Source: Eutreptiella sp. 'Long Island Sound 2002'
Lineage: Eukaryota > Euglenozoa > Euglenophyceae > Eutreptiales > Eutreptiaceae
DNA: 64,000 bases
Assembly: GCA_964036045.1 (NCBI GenBank)
Contig: OZ038392.1
Location: 21,602,090 to 21,666,089, forward strand
Direction: 5' to 3'
Program-made: the position numbers and the translations under genes
Shown: positions 1-12,700 of the stretch, in pieces
How positions within the stretch are numbered: position 1 is the first letter of the stretch
Layout: each line of letters starts with the position of its first letter
The notes under the pieces: model-generated
What the model saw: only the letters and a program-made list of their open reading frames with translations
Database searches by the model: none
Told to the model about the DNA's origin: nothing

Positions 1-1
1 A

Positions 2-801
2 CATGAATTAACGAGAGACATCATGTATTCGGAAAAAAGATCTAGAGTGCGCTTGATGCTACAAGAACGAGGCGAGTTGGTGGAAGTCCTACACCGAAAT
101 ATCCGTGCCAGCACCAACACCTGGCGCAACCCAAGGTCATTGTCGACACGGCTTCGAGCCTTGTGACTGCAGAAGCGGTTCGATTGGCTCTGCAGAGTGC
201 CCTCGCTGATGGTCAGTATGTACATCAGCACCTCGGTCGACTCCAAGAAGAAGGTTCTCGAACCGACATGCTTGAGGTCATTGACCGATATGCCCTCGGC
301 CCTGGGATCGATGACGTCAGTGCCATCATTGTTGTTCGACGAGTTTCAATTGCTGACACGCCATGGTGGCGAGTCGATACGCGAACTGGTCAGTTCTACC
401 ACAGCATGGCCGCTGGTACTGGTTCGAAGGAAACCTATCGATGGTCCACTGGTCGACATGACGCGTTCTCCTTCGAAGTCACCAATCGGACGGATTTGTG
501 GAGCGAGGACGCTTGGAAGCCGTCGAATCTTTGGGATTTCTATTCGACCAAGGCACAAACATTGGGACCTGGACAATTTCGAGCGCTTGCCCGTGAACAT
601 GTCTTCGTATTCCAGTACAAGTGCCCCGTCGACGGTCGACCTGGTGATCCCAACCTTCGATTGCTCAACCATCGATCTGGTATCCTGATTCAGAAGCCTG
701 CCCTCGAAAGTGACATTCGTCGACACTACACGGGTCATGACACCTTCAAGTTCATGGCTGGCGTCGAGACGCTGAAGGAAGTGCACGAAGTGTGTTGACT
801 C
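2..801 (+). pseudogene. Fragment of unrecognised coding sequence
   Basis: I do not recognise this protein. From position 2 one frame reads as protein for about 50 codons (starting HELTRDIMYSEK). Near 130 the protein-like reading moves to another frame, which stays open to a TGA at 796-798 and contains segments such as PKVIVDTASSLV and DTPWWRVDTRTGQFYHS. Codons are rich in TCGA/TTCGA, unlike the following kilobases. The left end runs off the window, so this is probably the 3' part of a longer gene or element with a one-base indel at CCCAAGG. There is no signal peptide, membrane segment or known motif. It could be a mobile-element protein or a decayed host gene. Confidence 0.3.
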
Positions 802-3800
802 CAGGTGGATCGCTAATCTACGTTCGAGTGGGGCACGGACTGCTGATTGGACAAGTCTGGATGCCAAGTAATGGCTGATTCGACAGTCTGGATGCCAAGT
901 AATGGCTAATTCGACAGTCTGGATGCCATCAATGGTGTCGACTGCCTTAATATGTCCTGTCGAATTGACAGATGTATAGGCCTGTTGGTTGTTTGTCTGC
1001 TCGGCACCCAGCTTCGATAGCTGTGCCCAATGTTATGGTATGTTATGGTTCGACGTGCCCACAGCCTTGCTGTGGGTACAGCGCCCGTGCAGTGTGCCTG
1101 GCGAAGTTGTCTTCTGCAGCTTCTGCCAAGACAAAGCCGTGGCAGAATCGAACACGGCGTATGAATGAGGCGCTGACGACAGGTATACCATGAACTACAC
1201 CTCAGTGTGTGAGTTTCGACCACTATTATGCTTCGGTAGCCAGCACATGTCGAGGTCCAAAAAACAAATTTTCTCTGGCCTGCCCTTCGGATGCGACCAT
1301 GTGACGCCCACCCAGAGGAATGAGACCTCTTCGAAGTCTCAAGGGGGTGGTAGTGTTATGGCTTCGAGCAGCAGCAGCGCAGCGAGCGCGCAAGTCGCAG
1401 TGGCAATCGCACTGCAGCCTGTGAATACTTAAGAAGCATCGAATGCCAGTTGTGTGAATGAAGTGCTGTAAGATACTTCGATCCATGGACAGGGTTTTTG
1501 TCTTCGAATTTGTGGAGTGTCTATGTATTGGTGCCCGGTCTAAAGATCCTGCGAGGTTTGTCGATTTTGGATTTTGGATTTTCGAGAAACAAGAGGCACA
1601 GGAGTACAAGAGAGTTCCCAAGAAACAAACCACAACACCCTGGACCCCGCCTACGCCCATGAAGTGAGGCTATATTAAACACCGCGCCGCAGTATTGGCC
1701 GCTCACATCGGCGACTGCTGGGAGTGACACTGCTATTCTAACCCAGTTGGCGGCCGTCGTCCTACGTCTGAAGTTGGTGCACGGCGTGTGCTATGTCCAT
1801 GGTGTAGGAGTGATGTATGCGAGCTATTATCGTTGGACTAGGATACAACTGACATGGCCGATGGTACTGGTGGTACAGCCTTTGGTCCACCGATGCTGAA
1901 GATTTAGGCCTTTGTGATATGGGTGTGGCGGGTGAACGACGGAGATGCACGCACTGCCACAACTGTCAAGATGTCGTATGGTCCTAACCAGGGAGGCGGG
2001 GTTTCCCATAACAGTGTTGGTTGATATTTTGCTGCTGTTGTTTTCTGCTAAGGCTATGGGTCGCGCCACAGCACGTGGACGGTGTCCGGCGCGCATTTGG
2101 GGCTGCCAGAGGACCCGTAGCTTTTTGTTTTTGTTTTGTGTATATTATTGTGTAGCTTGGCGTGATTGTAAACGGAGCTGCAGCTGCAGGATGACGCGAC
2201 CGTCGCGGTAACGTATGATCGGACACGCAATCAATATTCCACGGATTAAAGTGTAGCATCTTTCCTGATTTTTCGTACTGTTTCCTGCTTTTATTACCGT
2301 TTCTAGATTTTTCGGACTCGTAATATTCGCAGTAACGTCTATTCTGAAGCGCAGGCAGTGTTCCGAGGATTACAGTATAGCGTGCAGATAGCTTGGGACG
2401 CCCTGTCTGTTGCCTCAAACTAAGTAGACTACACATATCTATCGTTTCCCTGTGTTGTAGACTATGATATGAATCCAACAGTGCCCGCCAGTTTGGCCGG
2501 CTATCGCAACTGAGTATAAGAAGGTGCAGCTTGAAGTATAAGGGCACACATGAGCTGCATGGTGTGTGACGCCCAGAAGGACAAGAATACTGTTGAGTTT
2601 CAAGGTCATCACTACATAAATCATGTGTTATACTACAATGCTTCGTGGTGTGCTGTAGTCCGTGACATCCCATGTCCATTTGGAAACCTACTTTTGCTTT
2701 ATGGCTGGCACTTGGTGAAATGACTAGTGCAATGATCAGTGGAGCCACAGGCAAGGATACAGCGAACAAGGATCCATTTTTCCACAAAAATGATTTTTGG
2801 ATTGCGAGGCCTCCCAATCCCTGATGAGGAAGTGTGAAGAGGCATCCCTTTTGTGGAGCCTTGTTGAAAAAGTGACTTTTTTGAGACAGATTCCCGCTTC
2901 GAGAAATCGTTGACAAAAAAGTGGATATTTGGTAGAAGTTACCCACCATATATTTTTGCTCATTCTTCTAACGACCCCGGTACAAAAGTGTACCTGCTTC
3001 GGCCGCCTAAGTTATGAGTGATTCAACGAGGTTGAGTCGTAAAAAAACATTGCGCCATGAAAAGAAAGGTATGTCTCTCTTCCCATGGTGTACACGGACC
3101 CAATGCATGTTGGGTCAATCAAATTTGACGTAAAGAAGTCGAATACTGACCATGGTGGGTCTAGCGCTCCATGGTGGGGCTGCCATCCTTGTCACAAAAG
3201 AGCCATTTTTTTGGCCATGGTAAGGGCCCATTTTGAGAGCAGCGTGCATGTCACCATCAGCTCTGATTTTGCTTATTTTTGGTGCTCAATGTCTATGCAT
3301 GTCTTAGGTGCATGTACATTCTTATTGCGTTGCATTTTGGGCCAATGGCAAAGTGCTAGGTCTATATTAATGACTTAGACCTGAGGACACCTTTTTTCAT
3401 TTGCTCAAAGTTTGCCATAATATCTGTAAGATGTGATGGCGGCGGAAGTCAAGTAAACGCTTGTTTTGTACGAATCCGATGCGTACTTTGAGATATAGAG
3501 GAGTTTGAGCTCTGTTGACACTCCAACATCTTCCTTTCGTGAAATTCTTTGAATCATTTCAGGCTTTTTTTACTATGTCATTTACATGTCAATTTTCACT
3601 CACCTTTCCCCACTCTTGGGCTCACTTTCCGTGCTCGGTTCTGAAAGCCCGTGGAGAGTTTGAACCCAATCCTTGTCTGTGCATGTTCATGTGTATGTCT
3701 CTACTTTGTATTTTGCCTTTGTTTGTATTTTGTGGGCTCATGCGCCAAGTTTCAGCTCCGAAAAGGTCGACTTCATTTTCGACCTATGAATTTCATGGCC

Positions 3801-5780
3801 TCACTTGTCATGACTATGCAAATCCACTACTATGGGATTATCATTCGAACTTTGCATTAATTGTGGTCTCCATGGCGTCTACTGTGCATATATGGTCAGC
3901 TTCGAACGCGTCGACGCTCGTTCGCTCGCTAGCATCGAATTTTAGCACGCAGTTTTGAGAAAACTTGGTGTTTAGGAAAAATTGCCCAGCATTCATGTCC
4001 AATTTTTCACTGTGTATGTGCTCACTTGTTGGGCTCATAACTCTACGGTATCTTTGACTTTGAACCTAAGAACAATTTTTATGAGCGCCACAACTCTCTA
4101 CTTTGCATATGTGGTTTGTGTGTTAAAATTTGACCCTTTTGCTTCTCACACCGTCCCGATCTCTAAAACACTTTTGAGATCTAAATTTTCATATGTCCAC
4201 TTCAAGGACTTGGTTTGTTGGGTTCTTTGGGTCAAATTCCCTTGTCCTTTGACCCTCATTCACTCCAAGTTGTCTACTTTGGATATTTACACCTGTTTGT
4301 GTATAGTCATAACGTACTCAAGTCATTTGGACCTAGTTTGCCCAGCCTATGGTATAATGGTTTTTCATGGCTACAACCAGGTCTATAGAGAGCCTTGAAA
4401 ACCACCCTGTCACGTGGTCACTTTACAGGCTAACAGTAGCCTATGAAGAGTTTTGAAGTTTCTCATCAGTTTGGTCGAAAAATCCTAATTCTATGAAGTT
4501 ACTTCAGGGCCATGGCACAGCTACGCCACATGTCAGTTTTGGGCCGGTCCTTTGTCCATGGCCTGCCAAGAGTGCCTATGTGTCATATTGGGGTCATTGG
4601 ACTCTTGCCCTATCCTTGAAGGATTGGTCCAAGTCCATACGTCAGTCCATTTTTGACTGCCATTCTTTGTGGAAAAAGATGCTCATGGGATCTTTTTGGG
4701 GTTACTAAAAATGACCTCAAAAAGTGTGTATTGGAGATCGCTTTGCTCCAAAGCCAGGGAGAGTTAGGTTCAGCCCTTCTAGGACAGTCAACTCCTCTCC
4801 AGATGCTTCGTGCATGCACTTTACCAGACATTAGGCTATCACTATGTTGGGTTTATTCGCATTCTTTTCTCCCTTGTTTTTTATTGTTGGGGAATTTCAC
4901 CAAATTGCGCAGCCTATCAGACTAGATACAGTGTCCTTGTATCGGCGAGATAGACTGGGGGATTTTGGGTGCATGTTGGTGGATTGTTACCCTTTGAATG
5001 CTTCTACCCAGATTCTTTTGAAACCCCCCTACTGTGGCTAGGGAGCCTTTGAATGTCAGTGACCTCTGATTTCTGGTTTTTTTTTTTGCTTGTGTGCCCT
5101 GATGCCTCAAATCTCAGGGCCCACGTTGAGTCCTGCCCCCGTATGTGTGTCGGGGTGAAGGTCGTGGGTTCCCAAAACTCTCCTTGTTTCTGTATGGGAC
5201 CCTGTCCACTTGCTCTGACTCCCTTTGTGGTTGCATGATGTATCTCTTTTCGTCCTTTTAGGTACGAAAAGGCTACTTTTGTGATCGTTGCGCTCACACT
5301 GAGTACCAGCAAGGTTACAGACTTCCGAGTTTTTGTTGTTCCTTCGCCTGTGTCTCGCTCGGCTAAAGGAAACGCACCCGTACCGGCCCCGCTTACTCAC
5401 AAATGTGTAAAATAGCACCAGGAGTAGTTGTAAAAAGCATTTGGCCGTTTACGACAATTTTACAAAATGTTCCCTGATTCCTGAGACAATTGAAATAGCA
5501 TCAAAACCCATGGTAGGCCAAAACCATGAACAGAGTATGTCTCTGCAAACCGTCGACACCGTGCAATGAAGTATGGAACCGCCGGCAAAGTGAGAGATCC
5601 TCATGTTTTGCACGCTGCAAGCTGCGCATGTCATTCTTTACTGTTTGCCGTGCAGGCACACTGAGGCCAACCACTTGTTAGCACGCAAAAAAAAACATAG
5701 AACAGCGGCTTGATGCAGATTTGTAATTGGTAGGATTTGCGGGTTTGCAAACATTTGACAAGCGTTGCCAGCCAGGGGTA
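802..5780. other. No recognisable gene
   Basis: About 5 kb in which I see no supported coding frame. The open frames are short, overlap on both strands and lack motifs. The stretch from 3,000 to 5,000 is T-rich. It contains a short perfect palindrome at about 3,099-3,118 (GACCCAATGCATGTTGGGTC, 20 bp with a small interruption). I see no RNA gene, tandem array or transposon end. Confidence 0.5.
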
Positions 5781-5879
5781 ATTTTTTTTAGACGCGAAAT
5801 CCTTTTTTTTAGACGCACTAAAATTTAAGAAAAAGGCTAACATTTACGTCAAAATGGCTAAAAAAATGAGCGAAAAAAG

Positions 5880-6390
5880 ATTCTCTACTAAAAAATAAGA
5901 TTCCAACAAAACCCAAAAACTAAAAAAAAAGTCATTCGCATGTTTAAAAATGTCAAAAAAAGCAGAATCTTTTTTTTTAAGATGGCCAGGTAAAAAGTGA
6001 GATCTTGGTAAACCTCAAAGAAAACACAGCCAGGGCTGGGGAGGGGAGGCAGAAATGCAGTTCCTAGGGGCACCAGACCGGATGAATCATCAACGTTCCT
6101 TGGCAAACCCTGACAAACAAGGCACAAAGCAAAGAAGGGCAAAGAATGCCAACCGTCCATGTTGACCGCCATCTGAAGATATTTGGAAAGAGCAAAACTT
6201 GAGCATGAAATTATGGGCAAAATCGTGCTTGAAAACAACCTCTACAAGGCAATACCACTCGCCTTTGTGCACCGAATAATGCCTCTAAACAAAGTCTGAG
6301 CAAGGAATCTGAACGTTGGGACTGACTGGGCAGACAGCAAAAGCTGCAGAAAATCAGCATATAATACAGGAACGGATGTGTTGAATGCAG
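5880..6390 (+). repeat. Dispersed repeat, copy 1 (copy 2 at 60.96-61.57 kb)
   Basis: Shares ordered blocks with 60,960-61,570 in direct orientation: an A-rich start (AAAATAAGAxTCxAACAAA), a middle with CTGAAAACAACCTCT (6,230 versus 61,430), and a 3' block GGGACTGACTGGxCAGAC (6,317 versus 61,511). Identity is patchy, as in an old interspersed family. Confidence 0.55.
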
Positions 6391-6600
6391 GGTTCTCAGG
6401 AGTTGTTCACTATGGCTGGCAGACACTGCAGCACAGGCACGTGGGTGGCACAATGCACTGCAGAAGAAATGAGCAGAAAAAACCGTGAAAAAACCTCCCT
6501 CGGAGCAAAGTCTGAGCTAGGAATCTGGAACTTGGGACTGACTGGGCAGACTGCCAAAGCTCCAAAAAATGAGCATACAATGCAGAAACGGATGTGTTGG
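6291..6600 (+). repeat. Internal duplication of a ~93 bp block
   Basis: Positions 6,291-6,383 and 6,507-6,600 are about 85% alike: both run from AAAGTCTGAGC through GGGACTGACTGGGCAGAC to AACGGATGTGTTG. The third, more distant copy is at 61,488-61,562. The block also repeats AAGAAATGAGCAGAAAAAAC at about 6,465 and 6,685. Confidence 0.6.
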
Positions 6601-6796
6601 GATGCAAATGTCCCAGGAGTTGATGACCATGGCTGTCAGACACTGCAGCAATGCACAGGAAGGTGAGTGGCACGTTGCATTGCAGAAGAAATGAGCAGAA
6701 AAAACCTGGCTGGATCACTCTGCGTCTGAAAAGAAATCCCCACTCAGCAACCACGACACACTGCTTGTGTGGACAGGCAAACAGTGGGGATCACTG

Positions 6797-7354
6797 TCAT
6801 TCCTCTTCCATGTACTGACCACACACCCACAGAAAGACACGCTGCTCTCTGGAAAACTTCTGGCCCATCAATTTCTCAAAGGCCTCTGTGCGTGCCTGGT
6901 TTGCAGGTGAAAGGCGGATCTCAGAAGACTTGCACCTGTCATCTACAATGACCTTCCACAACTCATCACATCTCCGTTGGTCATTGCACAGGTTACCAGT
7001 GTACCCCACAGGCACCTCGAAACGTTTCCTGTTGATGTACAAGGCTTCACGGCTTTGCGATGTCCCTGGCTGGGTATTCATCTGTGCAGCTGAGTGCAGG
7101 GACGTTTTTGGGTCTGTAGCTTCGTGGTCAGAGTCTGGATACAAAGGGTCCTCTGATGCACTATCAGAACTTGGAATGCTATGGAAAGCAGCCCATGCAG
7201 CTGCCTCAGTAACAAACACATCTGCAATGGAATGAGAACTGGGTTTCTTATCAGTCTGCCACTTGATCGTGCACTCAGAGCCCTCCACCACGAGCACCTT
7301 ACCCCAATGCAAATAACCCCCCCCTTGTTTTAGGCATGGCGGTCCCCCGCCCAA
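6797..7354 (-). CDS. Hypothetical protein
   Basis: An open frame of 185 codons ending in TGA, with protein-like composition. It has a central Ser/Asp-rich segment (SIPSSDSASEDPLYPDSD), then a basic, helical C-terminal half (SPANQARTEAFEKLMGQKF) ending in MEEE. I do not recognise a family; there is no transmembrane segment or metal-binding pattern. The first 12 residues are Gly-rich and probably upstream of the true start, since coding quality begins around GYLHWGKVLVVEG. It lies inside the AT-ended repeat at 5.8-8.4 kb, so it is probably a fragment of a transposon protein or a 3' exon. Confidence that it is or was coding is moderate. Confidence 0.4.
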   Translation of the reverse strand: MGGGPPCLKQGGGYLHWGKVLVVEGSECTIKWQTDKKPSSHSIADVFVTEAAAWAAFHSIPSSDSASEDPLYPDSDHEATDPKTSLHSAAQMNTQPGTSQSREALYINRKRFEVPVGYTGNLCNDQRRCDELWKVIVDDRCKSSEIRLSPANQARTEAFEKLMGQKFSREQRVFLWVCGQYMEEE

Positions 7355-8224
7355 AGCATGGCATCAAGGCAGCCTAACCATGTACAATGTATGCGTTCAT
7401 GCAAATAACCCTTGTCCCCTGACCGCAAGTGGTGAGTGAACACTGCACACACTTTGTCGCCCTTTGAGGCTTTGCAATGCATGGGTTGTAAACACTGGAG
7501 TGAAAGGGGGGCAATCAGTGCAGCAAATTGTCAAGCATGGGTGTGAAAGGGAAGAAGGAAAGGGGGGCAGGGGGGTAGGAGTGAGACATTTGCTCCAGCT
7601 GCCAGCATGTAGTCCCTTCCTCGATCTTGAGACGTCAGTTCCGCTGAAACTTGAAATTGTGCCCCTGGGCTCTGGCCAACATGGCTGAGTGCCCTACTTT
7701 CCAAAATCCAGGCATTACCTATGGTCTGTTCAAATGACCTCTCTGCATGGGTCCCCCAGCGAAGGAAAACCCCTGTTCTCTGAGCAGATGAAATTGTGCA
7801 CATGGGCTCTGGCCAAGGTGGCTGAGTACCCTACTTTACAACATTCAGACATTACCTGTGATCCTCTCCGATGAACTCTCTGCATAGGTCCCCCAGCTCA
7901 AAAGGGACACCTGTTGTGAAACACAAGTTCTGCGTAATGCACCCAAAACCTTCCACTTTCATGACATCCCTGCATATGCCACCTCCTCACCGCATGCACC
8001 AGGCAACAAGGAAAGAGGGCCACTGGGAGCATATTGGGTCAGTCCCGAAACCCAGGTTCCCCTCCTGTATGAAGTTGTGAACATGGGCTCTGGCTAAGGT
8101 GGCGGAATAACCTACTGCGCAAAATACAGGCATTGCCTCTTGGGGGTTGGCTTGGTGCAGTAGCACTCCTTGTAACCCCCCCCCCGGTGCAACTTTTTGA
8201 GACATACATGATGATCATGTAAAA

Positions 8225-8372
8225 ATCTTTTTTTAGCGCGGAATCTTTTTTTAGCACAGAATCTTTTTCTTTTTAGCACGGAATCTTTTTTTTTAGCGCG
8301 AAATCTTTTTTTTTATGCTAAAAAAAAAGATAAGTGCTAAAAAATAAGATTTCGCATCTAAAAAAAAAAAGC
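8225..8372. repeat. AT-rich tandem and inverted repeat
   Basis: Four imperfect units of about 20-25 bp (AATCTTTTTTTTAGCGCG-like) at 8,225-8,315 are followed by their reverse complement (TAAAAAATAAGATTTCGCA...) up to 8,372. The transcript or single strand could fold into a long hairpin. The same unit occurs at 5,788-5,830 and, diverged, near 61,160. Confidence 0.65.
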
Positions 8373-9356
8373 ATGGACCTGCCAACCGGCCTATGCTTTT
8401 GATCAGGCCATGGCTCAATACCCACAACTTATGGTTTTGGCAAACCCCAGACGACCCATCCATCCACAGAACAGTTTTCCTCAGGGAAAAAATGAAAATT
8501 GAGGCCAATTTTAGGTACACAAACGCTTTTTTGGCCGCTGACCCCCCTCCCCTCCCCCCTGGGGCAGGGTAAGGTATTCTGCCCACCGAGCTGTGGCCTG
8601 TTTGCGAGGCATGTCCTGCAATATGAACACTGTGCACTTGCAATGCAAATGCAAAGAAAAAGTCATCACTCTGTCCTCTGGCTCGAAATGTACCCTCACT
8701 CCAACGTGTGCAATGAGCCAATGAGTGGAAAAGGACTGTAGGAGACTGCGCCCAGAAGGGTACCCACACTTTCAGAAACCGCCAGGACCTGAATTGAGCA
8801 GACAGGGAACACTGTGCACCTGTTCAACGACTGGCATCCAGGCGAGGACACTTGCATATATAAGTCAGTCCGTTGGGCCACTGCTGCAAATCCAGCGGAG
8901 CGCTGCATCAATTCATTGCCTGGGCATCCCTTGGCAAACCCCTTTGCCAGGCTCTTGCGCCCCCCAAACGCCCTGGCTCTACATCGGTACGGCATGGCCC
9001 CAACAGTCTCAATACGGAGAGGGATCTGAGAGGGGCTGCATCTTTGCTGCGCTGCTCCCCGGGTGGAGGGTTTCTTAGGAGGGGGGAAAACACGGCCTTT
9101 GGTTTCTTGGGTCTCTAGACCAGCGTTTAGTTGGTTAATCAACCAGTTGGCGCGTAACCGACAGAGGTTTCCGGTTTACCAACAGCGGTTGGCGGTTAAC
9201 ATGACGGTGCACAAGCTTCAGGGGGGGTTCCAGGGCGGGGAGGGAAGGGCCTGGGGTCCCGAAGGTTAAAAAAACGGAAAGGAAGCGCTCTTAAAAGACC
9301 TCTCTGCCCCTGCCCCTGCCTCTTCGGCCGTGTGGTGCCTATTGTCCTCGGGAGGG
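8373..9356. other. No recognisable gene; 3' flank of the glycosyltransferase gene
   Basis: Short open frames only. A small palindrome GTTGGTTAATCAACC sits at about 9,130-9,145. The segment lies directly downstream of the last recognised glycosyltransferase exon and probably contains its 3' UTR. I see no clear polyadenylation signal. Confidence 0.4.
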
Positions 9357-9743
9357 CTACGGGGGCGGCGGCGGCAGCTCCCGCCAATCGTATCCAAAGT
9401 CTTCCAAGACAACATCTGTTTTGAGCGGCTCCGGGGCAATGATCTTGTAATGCGTGTGGTTGCAGCAGTGCAGCGCAGGGAACAGCCGGCGCTGCTCCAT
9501 GTAATACCGCGGGTCCCCATGGCACCGCGCGACCATCGGGTACAGCGCGTAGATGTTCGGCCCGTTGACGTAGTTCATCACCGCGTCGTAGCGGCACTTG
9601 TTCTTTTTCACGGTCTCCAGCAGCCCCTTGCGCAGGTACCGATTGAAGATGCGCAGGAAGAAGTCGCGCTTGTACCCAGCGCCCCATGGCATGATGGGCT
9701 TTGCGAGGTAGAGCAGGTTCGTCTCGCACACATCATAGACCCC
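9357..9743 (-). CDS. Glycosyltransferase terminal exon
   Basis: It starts after the acceptor TTTCATTCTCCCCCAG at 9,744 with GVYDVCETNLLYL and ends in a TAG at 9,357-9,359 after a run of five prolines. The C-terminal part (NGPNIYALYPMVARC, then YYMEQRRLFPALHCC) is Cys/Tyr-rich, as in the lid region of GT-A enzymes. A (CA)n tract lies about 50 bp inside the intron. If UAG were sense here the frame would run on into Arg/Gly-rich sequence that does not look like protein, so TAG as stop is more natural. Confidence 0.65.
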   Translation of the reverse strand, partial: GVYDVCETNLLYLAKPIMPWGAGYKRDFFLRIFNRYLRKGLLETVKKNKCRYDAVMNYVNGPNIYALYPMVARCHGDPRYYMEQRRLFPALHCCNHTHYKIIAPEPLKTDVVLEDFGYDWRELPPPPP

Positions 9744-12700
9744 CTGGGGGAGAATGAAATACCCGGGCGATGCATGCACACCCACCCACCCACACACACA
9801 CACACACACAATGTAGGTAATAAACGGGCAGCAGCCAAAACAGCGAGGCGGGCTTGCACTGAACCTCGTGAGGCACAGTCAGAACAAACACACAAACACA
9901 CACTTGTGCAGGAACCAAACGATAAGACCACTGTTGCTTAGCACGAGCACTGCGGATCAGATGGCACCCGGAACACCTCGTCAGGCCAGCGAGCAATCAA
10001 AACAGCACAAAGCAGGGCAAAGCATTGAAGCTGTCATGAAGTCATAAGGCTAGGGGCCTTTCTGCAGTGATACGGGAAGCAGGGCACGGGAATGTTTGGA
10101 ATCATCCGTGAGGAGTCACAAGCAAGGTATCTAGCACCCTGTTTGTGTGTCACTGACCTGCGAGGGGAAGAGAATGACAGTGGACGTTGCAGCAGTCCTT
10201 TCATGCCTAGGGAACCCCGTAGATGCTTCGCGCGCAAATCTTGGGGGAGGGGGTTGGATGTCATTCACACAGGTACAAGAGGGATGGCAAGATAGCAACA
10301 GGACAGGAGACCAGTGCAACCGCTGGCTCACACACGCATACAGGCTCGCCGTTGTTGGGCAACCTTGTCAGTAAGCATTACTCTGTGGCAGCATTGGATG
10401 GTGACAGTGCGGAGGGGCACACCAGGAGTTGGACGTGCTCCTGAAGTGAAGGGAAATCTGAGCACCAGGCCCCCGATACGGCGCCGGGCCGAAGGCCTGT
10501 GGGGAGGGACCAGCTACTACAGTCGGGGCCCCTCCATATCGCATGTTTTTTGAGCCATTGTAGGCACTGGGATACCGCGCAGCGGGATACCGCGCAGCAG
10601 TGCGGAAGGGGGAGGTGGGGCGCAATGTAATACATGAATCGCACAGTGCTATTGAAGTCCTGGGGGCCAGTTGATAAACCCCTGACCACGGCAGAATGTG
10701 TGGCGCGGAGAACCGCACGCAGGGGGTATCCGGATAACACGGCCACTTGCATCCACGCCGAGACTATGAGGAGTTCTCCCGCCCATGTCTGGCACCAGCG
10801 TGGGCTGTTACTGAGCACGCCTATCAATAAGCAGGGGAGGTAGGAGTGGTAAGAGAGGTTGCAGGACAACAGGGTAGGCCCCACTTTAAGCCCCCATAAA
10901 GAGTCTAGGGTGCTTGGGTGGGTGTAGGCGGACCCTCTTCCATTGCGCCCTCGCACCAGGCAGAAACCCACTGCCTGCGTGTACGTGTTGTGGCACTTGA
11001 ACCTACAGACGTCGGAATCAGAAGTACAACAATTGCACAGGACTCTCAGACCCCAAGCTTGCTGTGGGATGCCTCTCACTTTGTGCACGAGGGCTGTTTC
11101 CGGGGAGTCGGGGTATGTGGAGGCAACGAGGATGTTGTCTCTGAATTGTTGGAGTGACACTTTTCCACGTGCATTTTCCCAATAGATGAAACCCTGTTCC
11201 GCAATTTTCAGAGTCCCCGGCTGGCGGAACAGGTATCTATGTGTATATAGTGACCACAAACTGTGTAGGTCTGCGGACTGGGCGGAGTATGACCCTCCCA
11301 TTGGAATGCAGTCCTATCTAGTCCAGAGCTTTCTTGCGCTAATGATGTATGTGTTGTTGGACATTTCCCACTCCACTGTTTCGACGAGACCCACATGTGC
11401 GATGTACCAAAATTTTGTAGAATTCCCCCGCCCCGCTTGGTCCAGTCGTTTCCTTTCTTTATGGACCGACCATGTCGTCTCTTCCATCCTCCATCTTTTG
11501 CGCTTTGTGAGCCACTGGCTGGGTTGAGAAAAATGGCTTTTGATGTCTGATGGTTTTATGTTGTTAAACTGGTCTTTACAGTCGATCTCGCTGATGTGGG
11601 TGCAGGCAATGGTGTCCAGCCGGTGGTACCATGGTGCAAGTTCATTAGTGCTGTGGGCTAAAAAGCTGCATGGGATCTCATTGCTTAACAGGCGCAGGGA
11701 GGAAGTATTTGCACGGGCTGCAATTGTTAGCGACCGTTTCGGGAGGAAGGGCTGGGGGAGGGCGGTGATTCCACGCTAGAGCTAGGATCCTTTTGATATG
11801 CTTTTTGCCTTCCCTATCAAGTACAGGATGGCGAGCTGGCGGGCGGCGCTGGATTCCCACCCCCTGCGCATGAGGTCATTACGGATGGCAGTCGTGGCCG
11901 CTTGTGGGGTGAGGGGGGATTCGATGTAACCTTCTGTGTGCAGGGATTGCTCCAGCACTCCCCAAACCTAGTTGCGGCAGAACGCCCAGAGGACTCCCAC
12001 CCCCTTGTCCACGATACGCATGTAGAAGTGCTTCATGATACGTGCTGCGTAGTTGGAGTAGTGCTTTTCCTCGGGAAAACGAAGAGGACATCACTACCGT
12101 CATTACCGAGATTTATACTTTTAGTTCGAGATGGTTCCGGTTTCGGGCCACAGGGGAGGGGGCAGGAGGCGATGCAAGGCCGGGAGGGTAGCGGATATGT
12201 GGGACGCCATTGTACCAATGTCCTTCAGTAGGCGATCCCTCAGCTTATTGAGTGGGGGGGGCAGGGGGTCATTTGGTCGGGCCTCTGTCCCATCGGGGAA
12301 GAGGATTAGGAGAGGAATTAGAGCTAGGTGGCCGTCGATCAATACCTTCGTCCCTGGTACCTCGGCTGCCTGGTGGCATGTGCATGGGGGGCGGGTGGGT
12401 TCTTTGTCGTGTCGGCGAGCGGCTCTCTCAAAAATGCGCCGCACTGTTTGGGGGTTGCTCCGTGTGATTCGAATAGCGTGGTTTACCGCTTGTTTTGCAC
12501 AGACGTAGCACCAAGTCCTGTAACTCAAAGGCAATAGCAAACCACATCAGTGCTATGGAGCGAGATGTTGTTGTAAAACACCCAGTGCGTAGCTACAGCG
12601 AACTGGGTTGGTGGGCGGGCTGACCTCGGAGTTCGCCAAAAAATTAAAATAGAATTCACTGCAATAAGTACAACACAGGGGTGGGAACTAAGTCCAGTAG

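Larger units (their letters stand above)
5785..8372. mobile_element. Possible non-autonomous or decayed DNA element with AT-rich inverted ends
   Basis: The left end carries TTTTTTTTAGACGCGAAATC (about 5,790-5,812). The right end carries its near reverse complement GATTTCGCATCTAAAAAAAA (about 8,347-8,368). Between them lie the internally duplicated block at 6.29-6.60 kb and the hypothetical ORF at 6,797-7,354. A related copy of the left part lies at about 60.96-61.57 kb in the same orientation. I see no transposase motif and did not establish a target-site duplication, so the element class is unknown. The ends could also be simple AT-rich repeats that happen to be complementary. Confidence 0.3.

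Noticed and set aside
1984-2949. 321-codon minus-strand ORF
   Set aside because: Composition is Ser/Cys/His-rich without motifs, the plus strand is equally open in part, and no neighbour supports it.
9330-9941. 203-codon plus-strand ORF
   Set aside because: Antisense of the terminal glycosyltransferase exon running into a CA microsatellite.
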